A DNA stretch of 64,000 nucleotides from Burkholderiales bacterium. GTDB lineage: Bacteria > Pseudomonadota > Gammaproteobacteria > Burkholderiales > WYBJ01. The DNA is taken from contig JADLAC010000009.1 in assembly GCA_020848435.1 (NCBI GenBank), forward strand, positions 25,765-89,764, read 5' to 3'. Shown piece after piece: positions 50,445 through 60,806 of this stretch. The translations under genes and the position numbers were made by a program. Position 1 is the stretch's first letter; the number at the start of each line of letters is the position of its first letter. The notes under the pieces are model-generated. The model was not told where the DNA came from. It saw only the letters and a program-made list of their open reading frames with translations, and did not search any database.

Positions 50445-51235
50445 ACGCACCCACGCCGGCAATCGAGCTGGTCGACTCGCATTGCCACATCGATTTTCCC
50501 GAGCTGGCCGGCAATATCCCGGCTGTGCTCGAGCGCATGGCCGCGAACGACGTCCGCCATGCGCTCTGCGTCAGCGTCAACCTGGAAGATTTTCCACGCG
50601 TGCTCGGGCTCGCGCGCGCGTATCCGAACGTTTTCGCGAGCGTCGGCGTGCATCCCGATTCGACCGCTGGCGCCGAGCCGAAAGTCGAATGCCTCGTTCG
50701 GGAGGCCCAAGCGCGCAAGATCGTGGCGATCGGCGAGACCGGCCTCGACTACTACCGGGCGTCCGGCGATCTGGAATGGCAACGGCAGCGCTTTCGCGTC
50801 CACATCCGCGCCGCGCGGGAAATCGGCAAACCGCTCATCATTCATTGCCGCGAGTCGGCCGCCGACCTGCTGCAGATTCTGCGTGAGGAGCGGGCGCACG
50901 AGGTCGGCGGTGTCATGCACTGCTTCACCGAAACCTGGGAGGTGGCGGCGCAGGCGATGGAGATGAACTTCCTGATCTCCTTTTCTGGCATCGTCACCTT
51001 TCGCAGCGCCGCGGCGTTACGCGACGTGGCGCTGCGGGTGCCCATGGAGCGTATGCTGGTCGAAACCGATTCACCCTATCTCGCACCGGTACCGCATCGC
51101 GGCAAGACCAACGAGCCCGCATTCGTGCGCCACGTCGCCGAGGCGATCGCGGCCTTGCGGCAACTGCCGCTGGTTGATGTCGCCGCGGCGACGACCCGCA
51201 ACTTCTTTCAAGTATTTGCTGCATTGGGCACGTGA
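50441..51235 (+). CDS. TatD-family metal-dependent deoxyribonuclease (YcfH-like)
   Basis: A 264-residue metal-dependent hydrolase with the His pair in VDSHCHIDFPEL, the Glu in AIGETGLDYYR, PLIIHCRESAADLL, a VMHCFTETWE histidine, and the metal Asp in LVETDSPYLAPVPHRGKTNEP. Family members have 3'-5' exonuclease or deoxyribonuclease activity and occur next to holB. The start at 50441 overlaps the holB stop; the frame is open upstream only as a shadow of holB. Confidence 0.95.
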   Translation: MNAPTPAIELVDSHCHIDFPELAGNIPAVLERMAANDVRHALCVSVNLEDFPRVLGLARAYPNVFASVGVHPDSTAGAEPKVECLVREAQARKIVAIGETGLDYYRASGDLEWQRQRFRVHIRAAREIGKPLIIHCRESAADLLQILREERAHEVGGVMHCFTETWEVAAQAMEMNFLISFSGIVTFRSAAALRDVALRVPMERMLVETDSPYLAPVPHRGKTNEPAFVRHVAEAIAALRQLPLVDVAAATTRNFFQVFAALGT

Positions 51236-51883
51236 GTGGCTAATAGAAAAATGTTGTTTGTAGTCGCCTCGCTCGGGGCGCTGCTGGGCATGTGGGTTCC
51301 GGTTTACGCCGACTCCTACGACGAGATGCTGCACGCGATCAAGACCGAGAGCGTCCCGGCGATCAACGCTTTGCTCGCCAAAGGGGTCGATGTCGATTCG
51401 ACCGACCGTACGGGCACATCGCTGCTCATGGCGGCGGCCAGCGAAGGCAAGCTCGAGGCCGTCAAAGCGCTGGTCTCCGGCAAGGCAAAGGTCAATGCAC
51501 GCAACCAGTACGGCGAAACGGCGCTCATGCTGGCCGCCATCCGGGGCCACCGATCGAGCGTCGAGTACTTGCTGGGCCATGGCGCCGAGGTGGACGCAAC
51601 GGGTTGGTCGCCGCTCATGTTCGCCGCGGTCAAGGGCCATACCGAAATCGCACGCCTGCTTCTCGCCAAGGGCGCCAACGTGAACGCATCTTCGGAGAAC
51701 GGGACCACGGCGCTCATGCTGGCAGCCAAGGAAGGCAACCTCGAAACGGTGTTGCTGCTGCTCGAACACGGCGCCGCGCTCAATCTGCGCAACCTGGCCG
51801 GCGCAACCGCATTGCGCATGGCCATGGAGGGCGGGAGAAAGAGCGTCGCCACGGCGTTGCTGCGCGCCGGGGCCGAGCAATGA
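51236..51883 (+). CDS. Exported ankyrin-repeat protein
   Basis: A 215-residue protein with an N-terminal signal peptide (MANRKMLFVVASLGALLGMW then a likely cut after VYA). About five ankyrin repeats follow (for example SLLMAAASEGKLEAVKALVS and ALMLAAIRGHRSSVEYLLGH). Ankyrin proteins mediate protein contacts, and the export signal places this one in the periplasm. The GTG at 51236 sits directly after the tatD stop; the ATG at 51251 is an alternative and keeps the signal. It seems to be the tail of the fab-tmk-holB operon. Its partner is unknown. Confidence 0.85.
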   Translation: MANRKMLFVVASLGALLGMWVPVYADSYDEMLHAIKTESVPAINALLAKGVDVDSTDRTGTSLLMAAASEGKLEAVKALVSGKAKVNARNQYGETALMLAAIRGHRSSVEYLLGHGAEVDATGWSPLMFAAVKGHTEIARLLLAKGANVNASSENGTTALMLAAKEGNLETVLLLLEHGAALNLRNLAGATALRMAMEGGRKSVATALLRAGAEQ

Positions 51884-51920
51884 TTAGTTCATATAATGTG
51901 TATTATGTTAAATCAGCGCA

Positions 51921-52877
51921 ATGACTCCCATCGATCCCGCTGAGCTGGCCTCGCGGCTTCTCGCGGACCCCAACGTTGGCTGGAGCATCGGCCTCGACGG
52001 TGCCATAGCGGAGTTCTACTGGCGTGCCGACGAGCCGCATCGACACGACGAGCACGGGATCGTGTCCGAGCGCGGTGCCATCGCACTGACTGCCGATGCG
52101 GCTTGGCGGGTTTTCGCACGCGAGCAGCTCGCGCACGATTGGCACGGCTGGAGCGCAACGCTCGCGTTCTGCCTGCCTGCCGAGCAGGCGGCAATGCGCG
52201 GACACCAGGTCATCACCGAGATCGCGCCGCCTGCGGACCGCCCTGGGTCGGGTGCCGGCGGCTCGAGCACCTTCGACCTGGGGATCGGCGGCCGCTACTA
52301 CTCGCTATGCGTGCGGGCAGCTGCCGGCGAATGCGCCAGCATCCTGCGCCAAGCGCAGGGCCAAAACCTCCTGGCCAGTCCGGCGGTCATGCGTGCTTTG
52401 GTCGCGGCGAGCCCCGATCGGGTATTCGAATCGCGCCTGGCTAGGATCGAGGTGCGCCAGCCGATCGCGTCCGCCGGCGCTGCTTCGCCGGAAGGACCGC
52501 ATACCCACGTGCTGCCGCATTTGCTGGCAAACACCGAACCGACGGGGGGTCATGCGCCGGCGGGCTGGGTCGCGCAGGTCGTCGCCTACCCGGCACATCC
52601 GCTGATGGATCTCTCGGGACACACGAAGCCCTTCGATCGCGCCCTGTACGATGCCTTCGATGCTTGGCTCGCCCTGTACGGCGATCCGGCACAGCGGGCG
52701 CATAAGGACGCCGTCATGGCCGCGGTTCGCTCGGGCCTGGATCCACAATCCACACCCACCGCGCTGCTGGCTACCGCTTCCACCGAGCTTACGCGGATCG
52801 CCTTGCGCCAATTGCGCCATCTCGATGGGGAAACGCCGGCGTTGGATCGCTGGTCGCAGGCGCTGGATCGGGACTGA
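51921..52877 (+). CDS. Conserved hypothetical protein
   Basis: A 318-residue soluble protein I do not recognise. Visible features are an N-terminal segment with GWSIGLDGAIAEFYWRADEP, a Gly-rich central part (GGSSTFDLGIGGRYYSLCVR), the motif HTHVLPHLLANTEPTGGHAP with several histidines and GWVAQVVAYPAHPLMD. A helical C-terminal part holds ALYDAFDAWLALYGDP. The His-rich motif could bind metal, but that is speculation. It follows the ankyrin gene by 37 bases after a short AT-rich patch (51885-51905) and may have its own promoter there. Confidence 0.7.
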   Translation: MTPIDPAELASRLLADPNVGWSIGLDGAIAEFYWRADEPHRHDEHGIVSERGAIALTADAAWRVFAREQLAHDWHGWSATLAFCLPAEQAAMRGHQVITEIAPPADRPGSGAGGSSTFDLGIGGRYYSLCVRAAAGECASILRQAQGQNLLASPAVMRALVAASPDRVFESRLARIEVRQPIASAGAASPEGPHTHVLPHLLANTEPTGGHAPAGWVAQVVAYPAHPLMDLSGHTKPFDRALYDAFDAWLALYGDPAQRAHKDAVMAAVRSGLDPQSTPTALLATASTELTRIALRQLRHLDGETPALDRWSQALDRD

Positions 52878-52985
52878 AAGCGAGATCCGGCTCGGCGCGA
52901 AACGCATCGCGCCGCAGGCACCGGCTAGGCAGCGCGCTCGACCTCAGGCGCGAGCGCAACGAGCCGGATCGGAAGCAAACGGCGA

Positions 52986-54200
52986 TCAGCCTTGGAACGC
53001 CGAAATGCCGGTCTGGCTGCGGCCGAGCACGAGCGCGTGCACGTCGTGAGTGCCCTCGAGGGTGTTCACCGTTTCGAGATTCAATAGGTGGCGGATGACG
53101 TGGTATTCGTCCGAAATGCCGTTGCCGCCGTGCATGTCGCGAGCCGCGCGGGCGATCTCGAGCGCCTTGCCGGCTGAATTGCGCTTCAGCAGCGACATCA
53201 TCTCCGGCGTCGCCCGCCCCTGCTCGCGCCGCCGGCTCACGTGCAGGCAGGCGAGCAGCCCGATGCCGATCTCGGTCTGCATGTCGGCGAGCTTCTTCTG
53301 GATGAGCTGGTTGGCTGCGAGCGGACGGCCGAACTGCTTGCGCGCCATGACGTAGTCGCGCGCGGCATGCCAGCAGAATTCGGCCGCACCCAGCGCGCCC
53401 CAGCAGATCGCGAAACGGGCATTGTTGAGACAGCCGAACGGGCCCTTGAGCCCGCGCGCGCCGGGCAGCAGATTCTCGTCGGCGACGAACACCTCGTCCA
53501 TGGCGATCTCGCCGGTCGGCGAGGCGCGCACGGAGAACTTGCCTTCGATCTTGCGCGTGTGCAGGCCCTTCATCCCGCGCTCGAGGATGAAGCCTCGGAT
53601 TACGCCGTCGTCATCCTTGGCCCATACCACCATGATGTCGGCGATCGGGGCATGGGTGATCCAGATCTTGGTGCCTGAGAGCCGCCATCCGCCCTCGACC
53701 TTGCGCGCTCGGCTCGCCATGCTGCCGGGATCGGAGCCGTGATCGGGCTCGGTCAAGCCGAAGCAGCCGAGCAATTCGCCCTTGGCCATCTTCGGCAGGT
53801 AGCGGCTGCGCTGCGCTTCGGTACCGTAGGCGTAGATCGGCGTCATCGCAAGCGAGGACTGGGCGGCACACGCCGAGCGGAAGCTCGTGTCGACGCGTTC
53901 CAGCTCGCGCGCCACCAGGCCGAAGGCGACGTAGCCGATGCCGGCGCAACCGTAACCCTTCAAGGTGGCGCCGAGAAATCCCATCTCGCCCAGCTCGCGC
54001 ATGACCGCCAGGTCGAAAGTCTCGTTGCGATTCGCCGCCAGGATGCGCGGCATGAGGCGCTCCTGCGCGAACGCGCGGGCGCTGTCGCGTACGAGCCGCT
54101 CCTCGTCGCTCAGGAGCGAATCGAGATCAAGAGGATCGTCCCAGGCGAACGCGCCGCCGGTGAGCGTCACCGCCGCCACATCGCCGGGCGCCGGCGCCAT
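52986..54200 (-). CDS. gcdH: Glutaryl-CoA dehydrogenase
   Basis: GcdH oxidises and decarboxylates glutaryl-CoA to crotonyl-CoA in lysine, tryptophan and benzoate degradation. The 404-residue acyl-CoA dehydrogenase has [35 protein letters not shown], the ISNSPIAD-like [14 protein letters not shown], and [20 protein letters not shown]. The catalytic-Glu block is [18 protein letters not shown]. These are features of GcdH rather than general acyl-CoA dehydrogenases. A GTG at 54239 would add 13 residues. It follows the thiolase and PaaH-like genes on the same strand. Confidence 0.9.
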   Translation of the reverse strand: MAPAPGDVAAVTLTGGAFAWDDPLDLDSLLSDEERLVRDSARAFAQERLMPRILAANRNETFDLAVMRELGEMGFLGATLKGYGCAGIGYVAFGLVARELERVDTSFRSACAAQSSLAMTPIYAYGTEAQRSRYLPKMAKGELLGCFGLTEPDHGSDPGSMASRARKVEGGWRLSGTKIWITHAPIADIMVVWAKDDDGVIRGFILERGMKGLHTRKIEGKFSVRASPTGEIAMDEVFVADENLLPGARGLKGPFGCLNNARFAICWGALGAAEFCWHAARDYVMARKQFGRPLAANQLIQKKLADMQTEIGIGLLACLHVSRRREQGRATPEMMSLLKRNSAGKALEIARAARDMHGGNGISDEYHVIRHLLNLETVNTLEGTHDVHALVLGRSQTGISAFQG

Positions 54201-54275
54201 CCTGGATTCCACGGGGGTGATCTCGATGGGGCACTGCACCCTCGCGGGCTCGCCGCGGGGGGCGCATCGCCGTGG

Positions 54276-55478
54276 TCAGACCCGCTCGATGATCACCGCC
54301 ATCCCCTGCCCCACGCCGATGCACAGCGAAACCAGGGCATAGCGGCCGCCGCTGCGCTGGAGCTGGCGGGCAGCGCTGAGCGCGATGCGCGCGCCGGAGG
54401 CGCCGAGCGGATGGCCGACGGCAATGGCGCCGCCGTTGGGATTGACGCGGCTATCGTCGAAGTCGACTTCGAGCCCCTTCAGGCATGCGAGCACCTGCGC
54501 GGCGAAGGCCTCGTTGATCTCGATGATGTCCATGTCCTTGATGCCCAGCCCCGCGCGCGCCAGCGCCTTCTTCGAGGCCGGTACCGGACCGAAGCCCATG
54601 ATTCGGGGCGGTACCCCGGCGGCACCGCTCGCGACGATGCGCGCGATCGGCTTCTTGCCGGCTTTTTCGCCCGCCCGCAGGCTGCCCACGAGCAGCGCCG
54701 CGGCGCCGTCATTGACCCCGGAGGCGTTGCCCGCGGTCGTCACGCCGCCTTCGAACAGCGCGCGCAGCTTCGTGAGCGCCGCCAAATCGGTTTGCGGGCG
54801 CGGATGCTCGTCTTCGGCGATCACCTCGGGCGGCGCCTTCTTGCCCTTGTCTATGGAAACAGGCGTGATCTCGCCGGCAAAGAAGCCTTCGCCCTTGGCG
54901 TTCGCGTACTTCTGCTGCGAAGCGTAGGCGAACTTGTCGGCCGCCTCGCGCGGGATCGAGAAGTCCTTGGCGAGATTGTCGGCGGTCTGCGGCATGGTGT
55001 CGTCGCCGTACTGCTTGATGATGCGCGGATTGGGGAAGCGCGAGCCGATGGTCGAATCGAAGATCCGCATTTCGCGCGAGTACGGCGATTCGTTCTTCGC
55101 CATCACCCACGGCGCGCGGCTCATGCTCTCGACGCCGCCGACAAGAAACAGCTCGCCCTCGCCCGCCGTGAGCGCATGCGCCGCGTTCACCATCGCATTG
55201 AGGCCGCTCGCACAGTTGCGCTGAACCACGGAGCCACCCAACTCGATCGGCAGCCCCGCGAGCAGCCCGGCATGGCGCGCGATGCAGCGGCTGTCCTCGC
55301 CGCCCTGGTTGGCGCAGCCGATCACCATGTCTTCGAGATCCTCGGCCTTGAAGGGATTCTTGTCGACCAGCGCGCGCAGCACCCCGGCCAGCATGTCGTC
55401 CGGACGCACCGCCGCGAGCTTGCCACCGTAGCGGCCGATGGGGGTGCGTGTTCCGTCGTAGATATAGGCGTCCAGCAT
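54276..55478 (-). CDS. Acetyl-CoA acyltransferase, PcaF/PaaJ-like thiolase
   Basis: A 400-residue thiolase. It begins AYIYDGTRTPIGRYGGKL and has GCANQGGEDSRCIARHAGLL and the nucleophile Cys in VVQRNCASGLNAMVN. The catalytic His is in NPNGGAIAVGHPLGASGAR and the second Cys in LVSLCIGVGQGMAV. The pattern matches 3-oxoadipyl-CoA thiolases (PcaF/PaaJ) most closely, so the gene would act late in an aromatic or dicarboxylic acid pathway. The start at 55478 has AGGAG upstream. It is co-directional with the paaH-like gene, 11 bases away. Confidence 0.88.
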   Translation of the reverse strand: MLDAYIYDGTRTPIGRYGGKLAAVRPDDMLAGVLRALVDKNPFKAEDLEDMVIGCANQGGEDSRCIARHAGLLAGLPIELGGSVVQRNCASGLNAMVNAAHALTAGEGELFLVGGVESMSRAPWVMAKNESPYSREMRIFDSTIGSRFPNPRIIKQYGDDTMPQTADNLAKDFSIPREAADKFAYASQQKYANAKGEGFFAGEITPVSIDKGKKAPPEVIAEDEHPRPQTDLAALTKLRALFEGGVTTAGNASGVNDGAAALLVGSLRAGEKAGKKPIARIVASGAAGVPPRIMGFGPVPASKKALARAGLGIKDMDIIEINEAFAAQVLACLKGLEVDFDDSRVNPNGGAIAVGHPLGASGARIALSAARQLQRSGGRYALVSLCIGVGQGMAVIIERV

Positions 55479-55489
55479 GGCGAATCTCC

Positions 55490-57016
55490 TTAGTTGTCCG
55501 GGGTGAGTAGGGATACGCCGAGACGGGCGCGGCGCGACAGCCATAGCGTCGGGCGATAGCGCTGATCGCCGTGGATACGCTGCATGTTGGTCAGAACTTT
55601 CAGTATCCGTCCAGGCCCCAGGCGGTCGCCGAACGCGAGCGGGCCGTGAGGGTAGTTCAATCCCAGGGTGACTGCCTTGTCGATATCGGCCGGGCTCGCC
55701 GTGCGATTTTGCGCCACTGAGCAGCCGATGTTGACGATCATGGCGATGATGCGCTGCGCGATGAGGCCGGGGCTGTCACGGGTGGCGACCACCGGTACGC
55801 CGTCGGACGCTAGCAGGCCGTGGGCGGCATCCCGGTAGGCGGGATCGGTGATCGGGCAGGTCATGATGGTGCGCCGCTTGACCATGGGAAACAGCGTATC
55901 GACGGCGACCGTGCGCTTGGGATCGAGCCCTTGCTCGAGCGCGCAGGTGGTCGTGTCCTCGCCCAGCGGCGTCACCAGGATGAGTGCGTCGGCGCTTGGC
56001 TTCGCGCCGCTTTCCATCGGCGCGCCGAGCTTGTCCAGCAATTGCGCGAGGCTCGCGTGGCCGCTTGCCTCGGCGCTGCTCACCCACACGCTGCGCGGCC
56101 GCGCGTCGGGCGCGGGCGCTTCGGCTGGAACGACCTGCTCGCCGCTCGAATAATCGTAGAAGCCGCGCTTGGTCTTGCGGCCGAATATGCCGGCGTCAAG
56201 CCGGCTACGCATGACGAGCGAGGGGCGATAGCGCGCCTCGTGGAAGAACTGTCCGTACAGCAGCTCCGAAGCCGGCTGCGTGACGTCGAGCGCCGTGAGG
56301 TCCATGAGCTCGAACGGGCCCATGCGGAAACCGCCGACGTCGCGCATCACCCGATCCACCTCGACGAAGCTCGCCACGCCCTCGGCGACCAGGTGCGATG
56401 CCTCGAGCGAATATCCGCGTCCGACCTGGTTCACCAGGAATCCAGGAGCGTCCTTGACCCGCACCGGCTCGCGCGTCATGCGCTTGCCAAGCGCCATCAG
56501 CGCCTCGCCCACCCACGGTTCAGTCAGAACGCCGTCGATCACTTCGACCAGCCGCATGAGCGGCACGGGATTGAAGAAATGGAAGCCGGCGAAGCGCCCC
56601 GGCCTCTTCAGCTTGTTCGCGAGCAAGGTGACGGAAAGCGAGGAGGTGTTGGAGGCGATGATGCAGTCGTCGCCGACGATCGACTCGATCTCGGAAAAAA
56701 GCTTCTGCTTGATTTCCGGATTCTCGATGATGGCTTCGATCACCGCATGACAGGGTTTCATGTCGGCCGGGCTGTCGATCACCTGGATGCGCTCCACGGC
56801 GGCCTTGGCGTCCTCGGGCTTGATGCTGCCTTTTTCGGCGGCGCGCTTGAGCATGTTGTCGATGAACTTCACCGCCTCCTGTGCCGCACCCGGCTTGGCG
56901 TCGGTGAGACGAACACGGATGCCGCCCGCGGCCGCGACTTGCGCAATTCCCCGCCCCATGGCGCCGGCGCCGATCACTCCGATCAAGAGGTCAGGACGGT
57001 TCGCATCGAATCCCAC
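55490..57016 (-). CDS. paaH: 3-hydroxyacyl-CoA dehydrogenase, PaaH-like
   Basis: A 508-residue NAD-dependent dehydrogenase. The Rossmann domain starts IGVIGAGAMGRGIAQVAA and includes DNMLKRAAEKGSI. The catalytic region has ASNTSSLSVTLLA and FAGFHFFNPVPLMRLVEVI. Two C-terminal domains follow (FLVNQVGRGYSLEA and GLIAQRIIAMIVNIGC). The doubled C-terminal domain and the length mark the PaaH type, which oxidises 3-hydroxyadipyl-CoA in phenylacetate degradation. Other paa genes are absent here, so the role could also be in another beta-oxidation-like path shared with the thiolase and GcdH. Confidence 0.88.
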   Translation of the reverse strand: MGFDANRPDLLIGVIGAGAMGRGIAQVAAAGGIRVRLTDAKPGAAQEAVKFIDNMLKRAAEKGSIKPEDAKAAVERIQVIDSPADMKPCHAVIEAIIENPEIKQKLFSEIESIVGDDCIIASNTSSLSVTLLANKLKRPGRFAGFHFFNPVPLMRLVEVIDGVLTEPWVGEALMALGKRMTREPVRVKDAPGFLVNQVGRGYSLEASHLVAEGVASFVEVDRVMRDVGGFRMGPFELMDLTALDVTQPASELLYGQFFHEARYRPSLVMRSRLDAGIFGRKTKRGFYDYSSGEQVVPAEAPAPDARPRSVWVSSAEASGHASLAQLLDKLGAPMESGAKPSADALILVTPLGEDTTTCALEQGLDPKRTVAVDTLFPMVKRRTIMTCPITDPAYRDAAHGLLASDGVPVVATRDSPGLIAQRIIAMIVNIGCSVAQNRTASPADIDKAVTLGLNYPHGPLAFGDRLGPGRILKVLTNMQRIHGDQRYRPTLWLSRRARLGVSLLTPDN

Positions 57017-57209
57017 GGTGGTATCTCCTGCACGATTGAGCTATGTTTGGGTGACCGTCCGCATGCTCGAGCGGCCCGCTGCTGGGCGGACGCCTGCGAG
57101 GCGGCGGAAATGCGGGCCATTTTACAGCGTTCGCGTGGCTGAGGCACTCGTCAGTGCGCCCAAAGACGCGTGCGCTCCAGCCGCCACTGCGAGGGAGAAG
57201 CAAGCAGAC

Positions 57210-58553
57210 ATGCAGACGATCTCGGAGCTCGCGCACGCATTGGCCCAAGGCACGACGAGCAGCGAAGCCCTGGCCGAACAGGCGCTCAACCGGGCGAGCC
57301 GCCCCGGCGGCGAGGGCAGGCGCGTCTTTATCGCTCTCGACCCTGACAAGGTCCGAGCGCAGGCGCGCGCGAGCGACTTGCTGCGAAAGGCCGGAATCGT
57401 GCCTTCGCCGCTCGCGGGGTTGCCGGTTTCGATCAAGGATCTGTTCGATGTCGCCGGCGAGACCACCTCGGCGGGATCGATCGCCTTGCGCGATGCGCCG
57501 CCCGCGAGGGCCGACGCGCCGGTCGTGCAACGATTGCGCGCGGCCGGCGCGGTGATCGTCGGGCGCACCAATCTCACCGAGTTCGCCTATTCCGGCATCG
57601 GCATCAATCCGCACTACGACACCCCGCGCAATCCGTTCGACCGCGCCACCGGCCGCATTCCGGGAGGATCGAGCAGCGGCGGCGCCGTGTCGGTCACGGA
57701 CGAAATGGCAGTCATCGGGCTCGCTACCGACACCGGCGGATCGACCCGCATTCCGGCTGCATTGTGCGGCATAGTGGGCTACAAGCCGACCAAGTCGCGC
57801 ATTCCGACCGACGGCGTCTTTCCCCTGTCGTATTCGCTCGATTCGATCGGGCCCATGGGCGCGAGCGTCGCCTGCTGCGCGCTCTGCGATGCGATCCTCG
57901 CCGCTCGACCCGCGGTTGTTCCGCAGCCTGCCGCGCTCGCCGGCTTGCGAATCGCCGTGCCGGCCACGCTCGTGCTCGACGAGCTGGATGAGCACGTCGC
58001 GCGCGACTGGCAACGCGCGCTGGCTTGCTTGTCGGGCGCGGGTGTCAAGTTGAGCGAGCTCGCCATGCCGCCCTTTGGCGAGATGAACGAAATCAACCGG
58101 CCCGGCGGGCTCTCGCCCATGGAGGCCTATCACGTGCACAAGCCGCTGCTCGAGCGCGCGGCCGATCGCTACGATCCGCGCGTGCGGTCGCGGATCGAAG
58201 GCGGCGCCAAGGCCAGCGCCGTGGATTATCTCTGGACCCTGGAGCGGCGCCGCGACTGGATTGCAAGGGTTGGCGTCACGCTGCAAGGCTTCGATGCCTT
58301 CGTCATGCCGACGGTGGCATGCATCGCGCCGCCGCTTGCGCCGCTGCTGGCCGACGACACCGTGTATCGGCGTACCAACGCGCGGGTATTGCGCAACACC
58401 AACCTGATCAACTTTCTCGACGGCTGCGCATTGTCGATACCGATGCAGCGCCCGGGTTCGGCCCCGACCGGGCTGATGCTATGCGGCTTGCACGGCGAGG
58501 ACTGCCGTATCTTCGCCATCGGTCAAGCGGTCGAGGCCGCACTGAAGGCGTGA
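57210..58553 (+). CDS. Amidase-signature-family hydrolase
   Basis: A 447-residue amidase of the Ser-Ser-Lys type. The lysine is in [15 protein letters not shown], the first serine in [17 protein letters not shown], and the nucleophile serine lies in [16 protein letters not shown]. These are followed by [18 protein letters not shown]. Relatives hydrolyse varied amides (for example aryl or carbamoyl substrates), and the substrate here is unknown. The ATG at 57210 follows GAGGGAG (57191-57197); upstream codons are not conserved. It is divergent from the paaH-like gene across 193 bases. Confidence 0.85.
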   Translation: MQTISELAHALAQGTTSSEALAEQALNRASRPGGEGRRVFIALDPDKVRAQARASDLLRKAGIVPSPLAGLPVSIKDLFDVAGETTSAGSIALRDAPPARADAPVVQRLRAAGAVIVGRTNLTEFAYSGIGINPHYDTPRNPFDRATGRIPGGSSSGGAVSVTDEMAVIGLATDTGGSTRIPAALCGIVGYKPTKSRIPTDGVFPLSYSLDSIGPMGASVACCALCDAILAARPAVVPQPAALAGLRIAVPATLVLDELDEHVARDWQRALACLSGAGVKLSELAMPPFGEMNEINRPGGLSPMEAYHVHKPLLERAADRYDPRVRSRIEGGAKASAVDYLWTLERRRDWIARVGVTLQGFDAFVMPTVACIAPPLAPLLADDTVYRRTNARVLRNTNLINFLDGCALSIPMQRPGSAPTGLMLCGLHGEDCRIFAIGQAVEAALKA

Positions 58554-58567
58554 GCGATCCGGCGCCG

Positions 58568-60661
58568 CTATTCGTTCAGCGCCAGCAGCCAGTCGACCGC
58601 CACGCACCCTTGCGCCGAGGCGAATACCGGGTTCAAATCGAGCTCGCGCAGCCGCTTCCCGGCGGCGGCGCCGAAGCGCGACACGGCCGCAATCTGGCGT
58701 GCAACGGCGCTGCGGTCGACGGCCGGCCTTCCTCGCACCGCATCGAGCAGGGCGCGGCCCCGAAGCTCGTTCAACATTCGGGCGGCTTCGTCTTCGCTGA
58801 CCGGACAACGCCGAAACACCACGTCCTTCAAGACTTCGACCAACACACCGCCCAATCCCACCATGACCACCGGGCCGAACACCGCATCGTTTTGTAGACC
58901 GATGACGAGCTCGAGCGCGGCCCGCGCCATGGGCTGCACCGTAACGCCGTCGAGGCGTGCTTGCGGCAGCGCAGCGCGCGCGCTTGCGGTGATCTCGGTG
59001 AATGCCGCGCGTAGCGCATCCTCGTCCGCCAAATCGAGCCGCACCCCGCCGATGTCGGTCTTGTGCGCGATATCGGGCGATTCGATCTTGAGCGCCACCG
59101 GATAACCGAGGGCGCGAGCGCAGGCGAGCGCCTCCTCCGGCGTCCGTGCGGCCTGCGCCGGCACAAGGCTCACTCCGGCTGCTGCGAGCAAACGCGCTGC
59201 CGCAAGCGTGTCGATGACACCCTCACCCGCCGGCAGCGCGAGCGCGGGCAGCTCGATCGCCGCGCGTGCCGCTGCATCCTGCTGCCAACGCCGACGGCTT
59301 TCGCCGTAGCGAATGAGCGCGGCGAGTGCCTCGGCCGCGGGTTCCGCACCGCGCAGCAGCGCGATGCCTTTGGCGCGCATTTTCTCCTGGGCGGCATCCG
59401 CAATGCCGGGCCAGGCCACCACGAACGGCTTGTCGGTCGAGCGCTTCACGGCATCGAAGATGTCGACCGTCATGTCGGCGTACTTTTCGGTGAACGCGAG
59501 CCAGACGATGGCGGCGTCGACCGCCGGATCTGCCAGGACGATCTTGATGCTCTCGCGCATGATGCTCGGATCGACCAGCCCCTGCGCCGTGATGTCCACC
59601 GGATTGGCGAGCGAGCCGAATTCCGGCACCACCCGGCGCAGCTTCGCGCGTGTCTCGTCCGAGAGCCGGGCGACGTCGAGCCCAAGCTCTTCGCAACGGT
59701 CCGCCAGCAGTGCGCCCGCGCCGCCCGAACGCGTCACGATGCCCACGCCGCGACCGCGCGGTACGGGGCAGTTGACGAGCGCCTCCAGCAGGTCGAGCAG
59801 GTGCTCGTCGCTGCGCGCGCGCACGATGCCGACTTGCCGCAGCACGCCGTCGAACACGGCGTCTTCGCCGGCCAGCGACCCGGTGTGCGAAGCGATGGCG
59901 CGCGCACCTGCCAGGGTGCGCCCGACCTTGGTGATGACGAGCGGTTTGGCGGCGTCCAATGCCGTCGCGCCGAGGGCGTACAGCCCCGGTCCGTCTTTCA
60001 GCCCTTCGATATATCCCGCACCGGCTCGAATGCGCGGATCGTGCAGGATCTCGCGCATCGCGTCGACGAAGCGGATATCGGCCTCGTTGCCCGTGTTCAC
60101 GAAGTAACCGAAGTTCAAGCCGCGTTTTCGGGCGAGACCCGCCGTCGCGGTGCCGAGCGCGCCCGATTGGGTCACGAATGCGACCGGGCCAGGCAAGGTC
60201 GGTCCGAGCGAGTATTGGGTGAAGGTGGCCGCCACGCCGTCGAATGCGTTGATGAGTCCCAGGCAATTGGGACCCAGCACGCGTACGCCGCTGTCGCGGA
60301 TCGCTTGCTTGAGATCCGCGTCGAGCGCTGCGCCCGCAGCACCCATTTCACCGAAGCCCGAGCTGAACACCACCGCCGCCGCAACGCCCTTGCGGCCGAG
60401 CGCGCGGATCGACTCGGCCACGCGCTTGGCCGGCACGGCCACGATGGCGAGATCCACCGTAGCGTCGATCGAATCCACGCTCGGGTAACAGCGCAAGTGC
60501 GCGATCGCCTGGTACTTCGGATTGACCGGGTAGATCGCACCGGCATAGCCCTTGTCCAGCAGCGCTTTCAGCGGGCGGCCGTTGATCTTCTGATAGTCGT
60601 TCGAGGCGCCCAGGATGGCGATGGAGGAAGGCGAGAGCAGCGCACGCAGGGCGTTGGTCAT
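58568..60661 (-). CDS. NDP-forming acyl-CoA synthetase, copy 1
   Basis: A 697-residue single-chain acyl-CoA synthetase of the ADP-forming type. The order is a CoA-binding Rossmann domain (about 5-130, SIAILGASNDYQKINGRPLK), then succinyl-CoA-ligase-like domains with GPNCLGLINAFDGVA and the phosphohistidine region ASHTGSLAGEDAVFDG. An ATP-grasp domain follows from about 480 (GYPVALKIESPDIAHKTDIG). It would interconvert an acyl-CoA plus ADP and Pi with the free acid plus ATP. The substrate is unknown. It is closely similar to the next gene; the start at 60661 fits both copies. Confidence 0.87.
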   Translation of the reverse strand: MTNALRALLSPSSIAILGASNDYQKINGRPLKALLDKGYAGAIYPVNPKYQAIAHLRCYPSVDSIDATVDLAIVAVPAKRVAESIRALGRKGVAAAVVFSSGFGEMGAAGAALDADLKQAIRDSGVRVLGPNCLGLINAFDGVAATFTQYSLGPTLPGPVAFVTQSGALGTATAGLARKRGLNFGYFVNTGNEADIRFVDAMREILHDPRIRAGAGYIEGLKDGPGLYALGATALDAAKPLVITKVGRTLAGARAIASHTGSLAGEDAVFDGVLRQVGIVRARSDEHLLDLLEALVNCPVPRGRGVGIVTRSGGAGALLADRCEELGLDVARLSDETRAKLRRVVPEFGSLANPVDITAQGLVDPSIMRESIKIVLADPAVDAAIVWLAFTEKYADMTVDIFDAVKRSTDKPFVVAWPGIADAAQEKMRAKGIALLRGAEPAAEALAALIRYGESRRRWQQDAAARAAIELPALALPAGEGVIDTLAAARLLAAAGVSLVPAQAARTPEEALACARALGYPVALKIESPDIAHKTDIGGVRLDLADEDALRAAFTEITASARAALPQARLDGVTVQPMARAALELVIGLQNDAVFGPVVMVGLGGVLVEVLKDVVFRRCPVSEDEAARMLNELRGRALLDAVRGRPAVDRSAVARQIAAVSRFGAAAGKRLRELDLNPVFASAQGCVAVDWLLALNE

Positions 60662-60806
60662 GATGTGCGTTTCCGGGCGAGTAAGCGGGTTCGAAAAGCT
60701 AACGATGATGGCCGCGCGCGTTTCGATACGGCGCTCTGTGCGCTTTCTATGCACCACGCGCCGAGACGCCTTGGGCACAGCCCCAGCGCACCGAAGCTCC
60801 TGCGAT

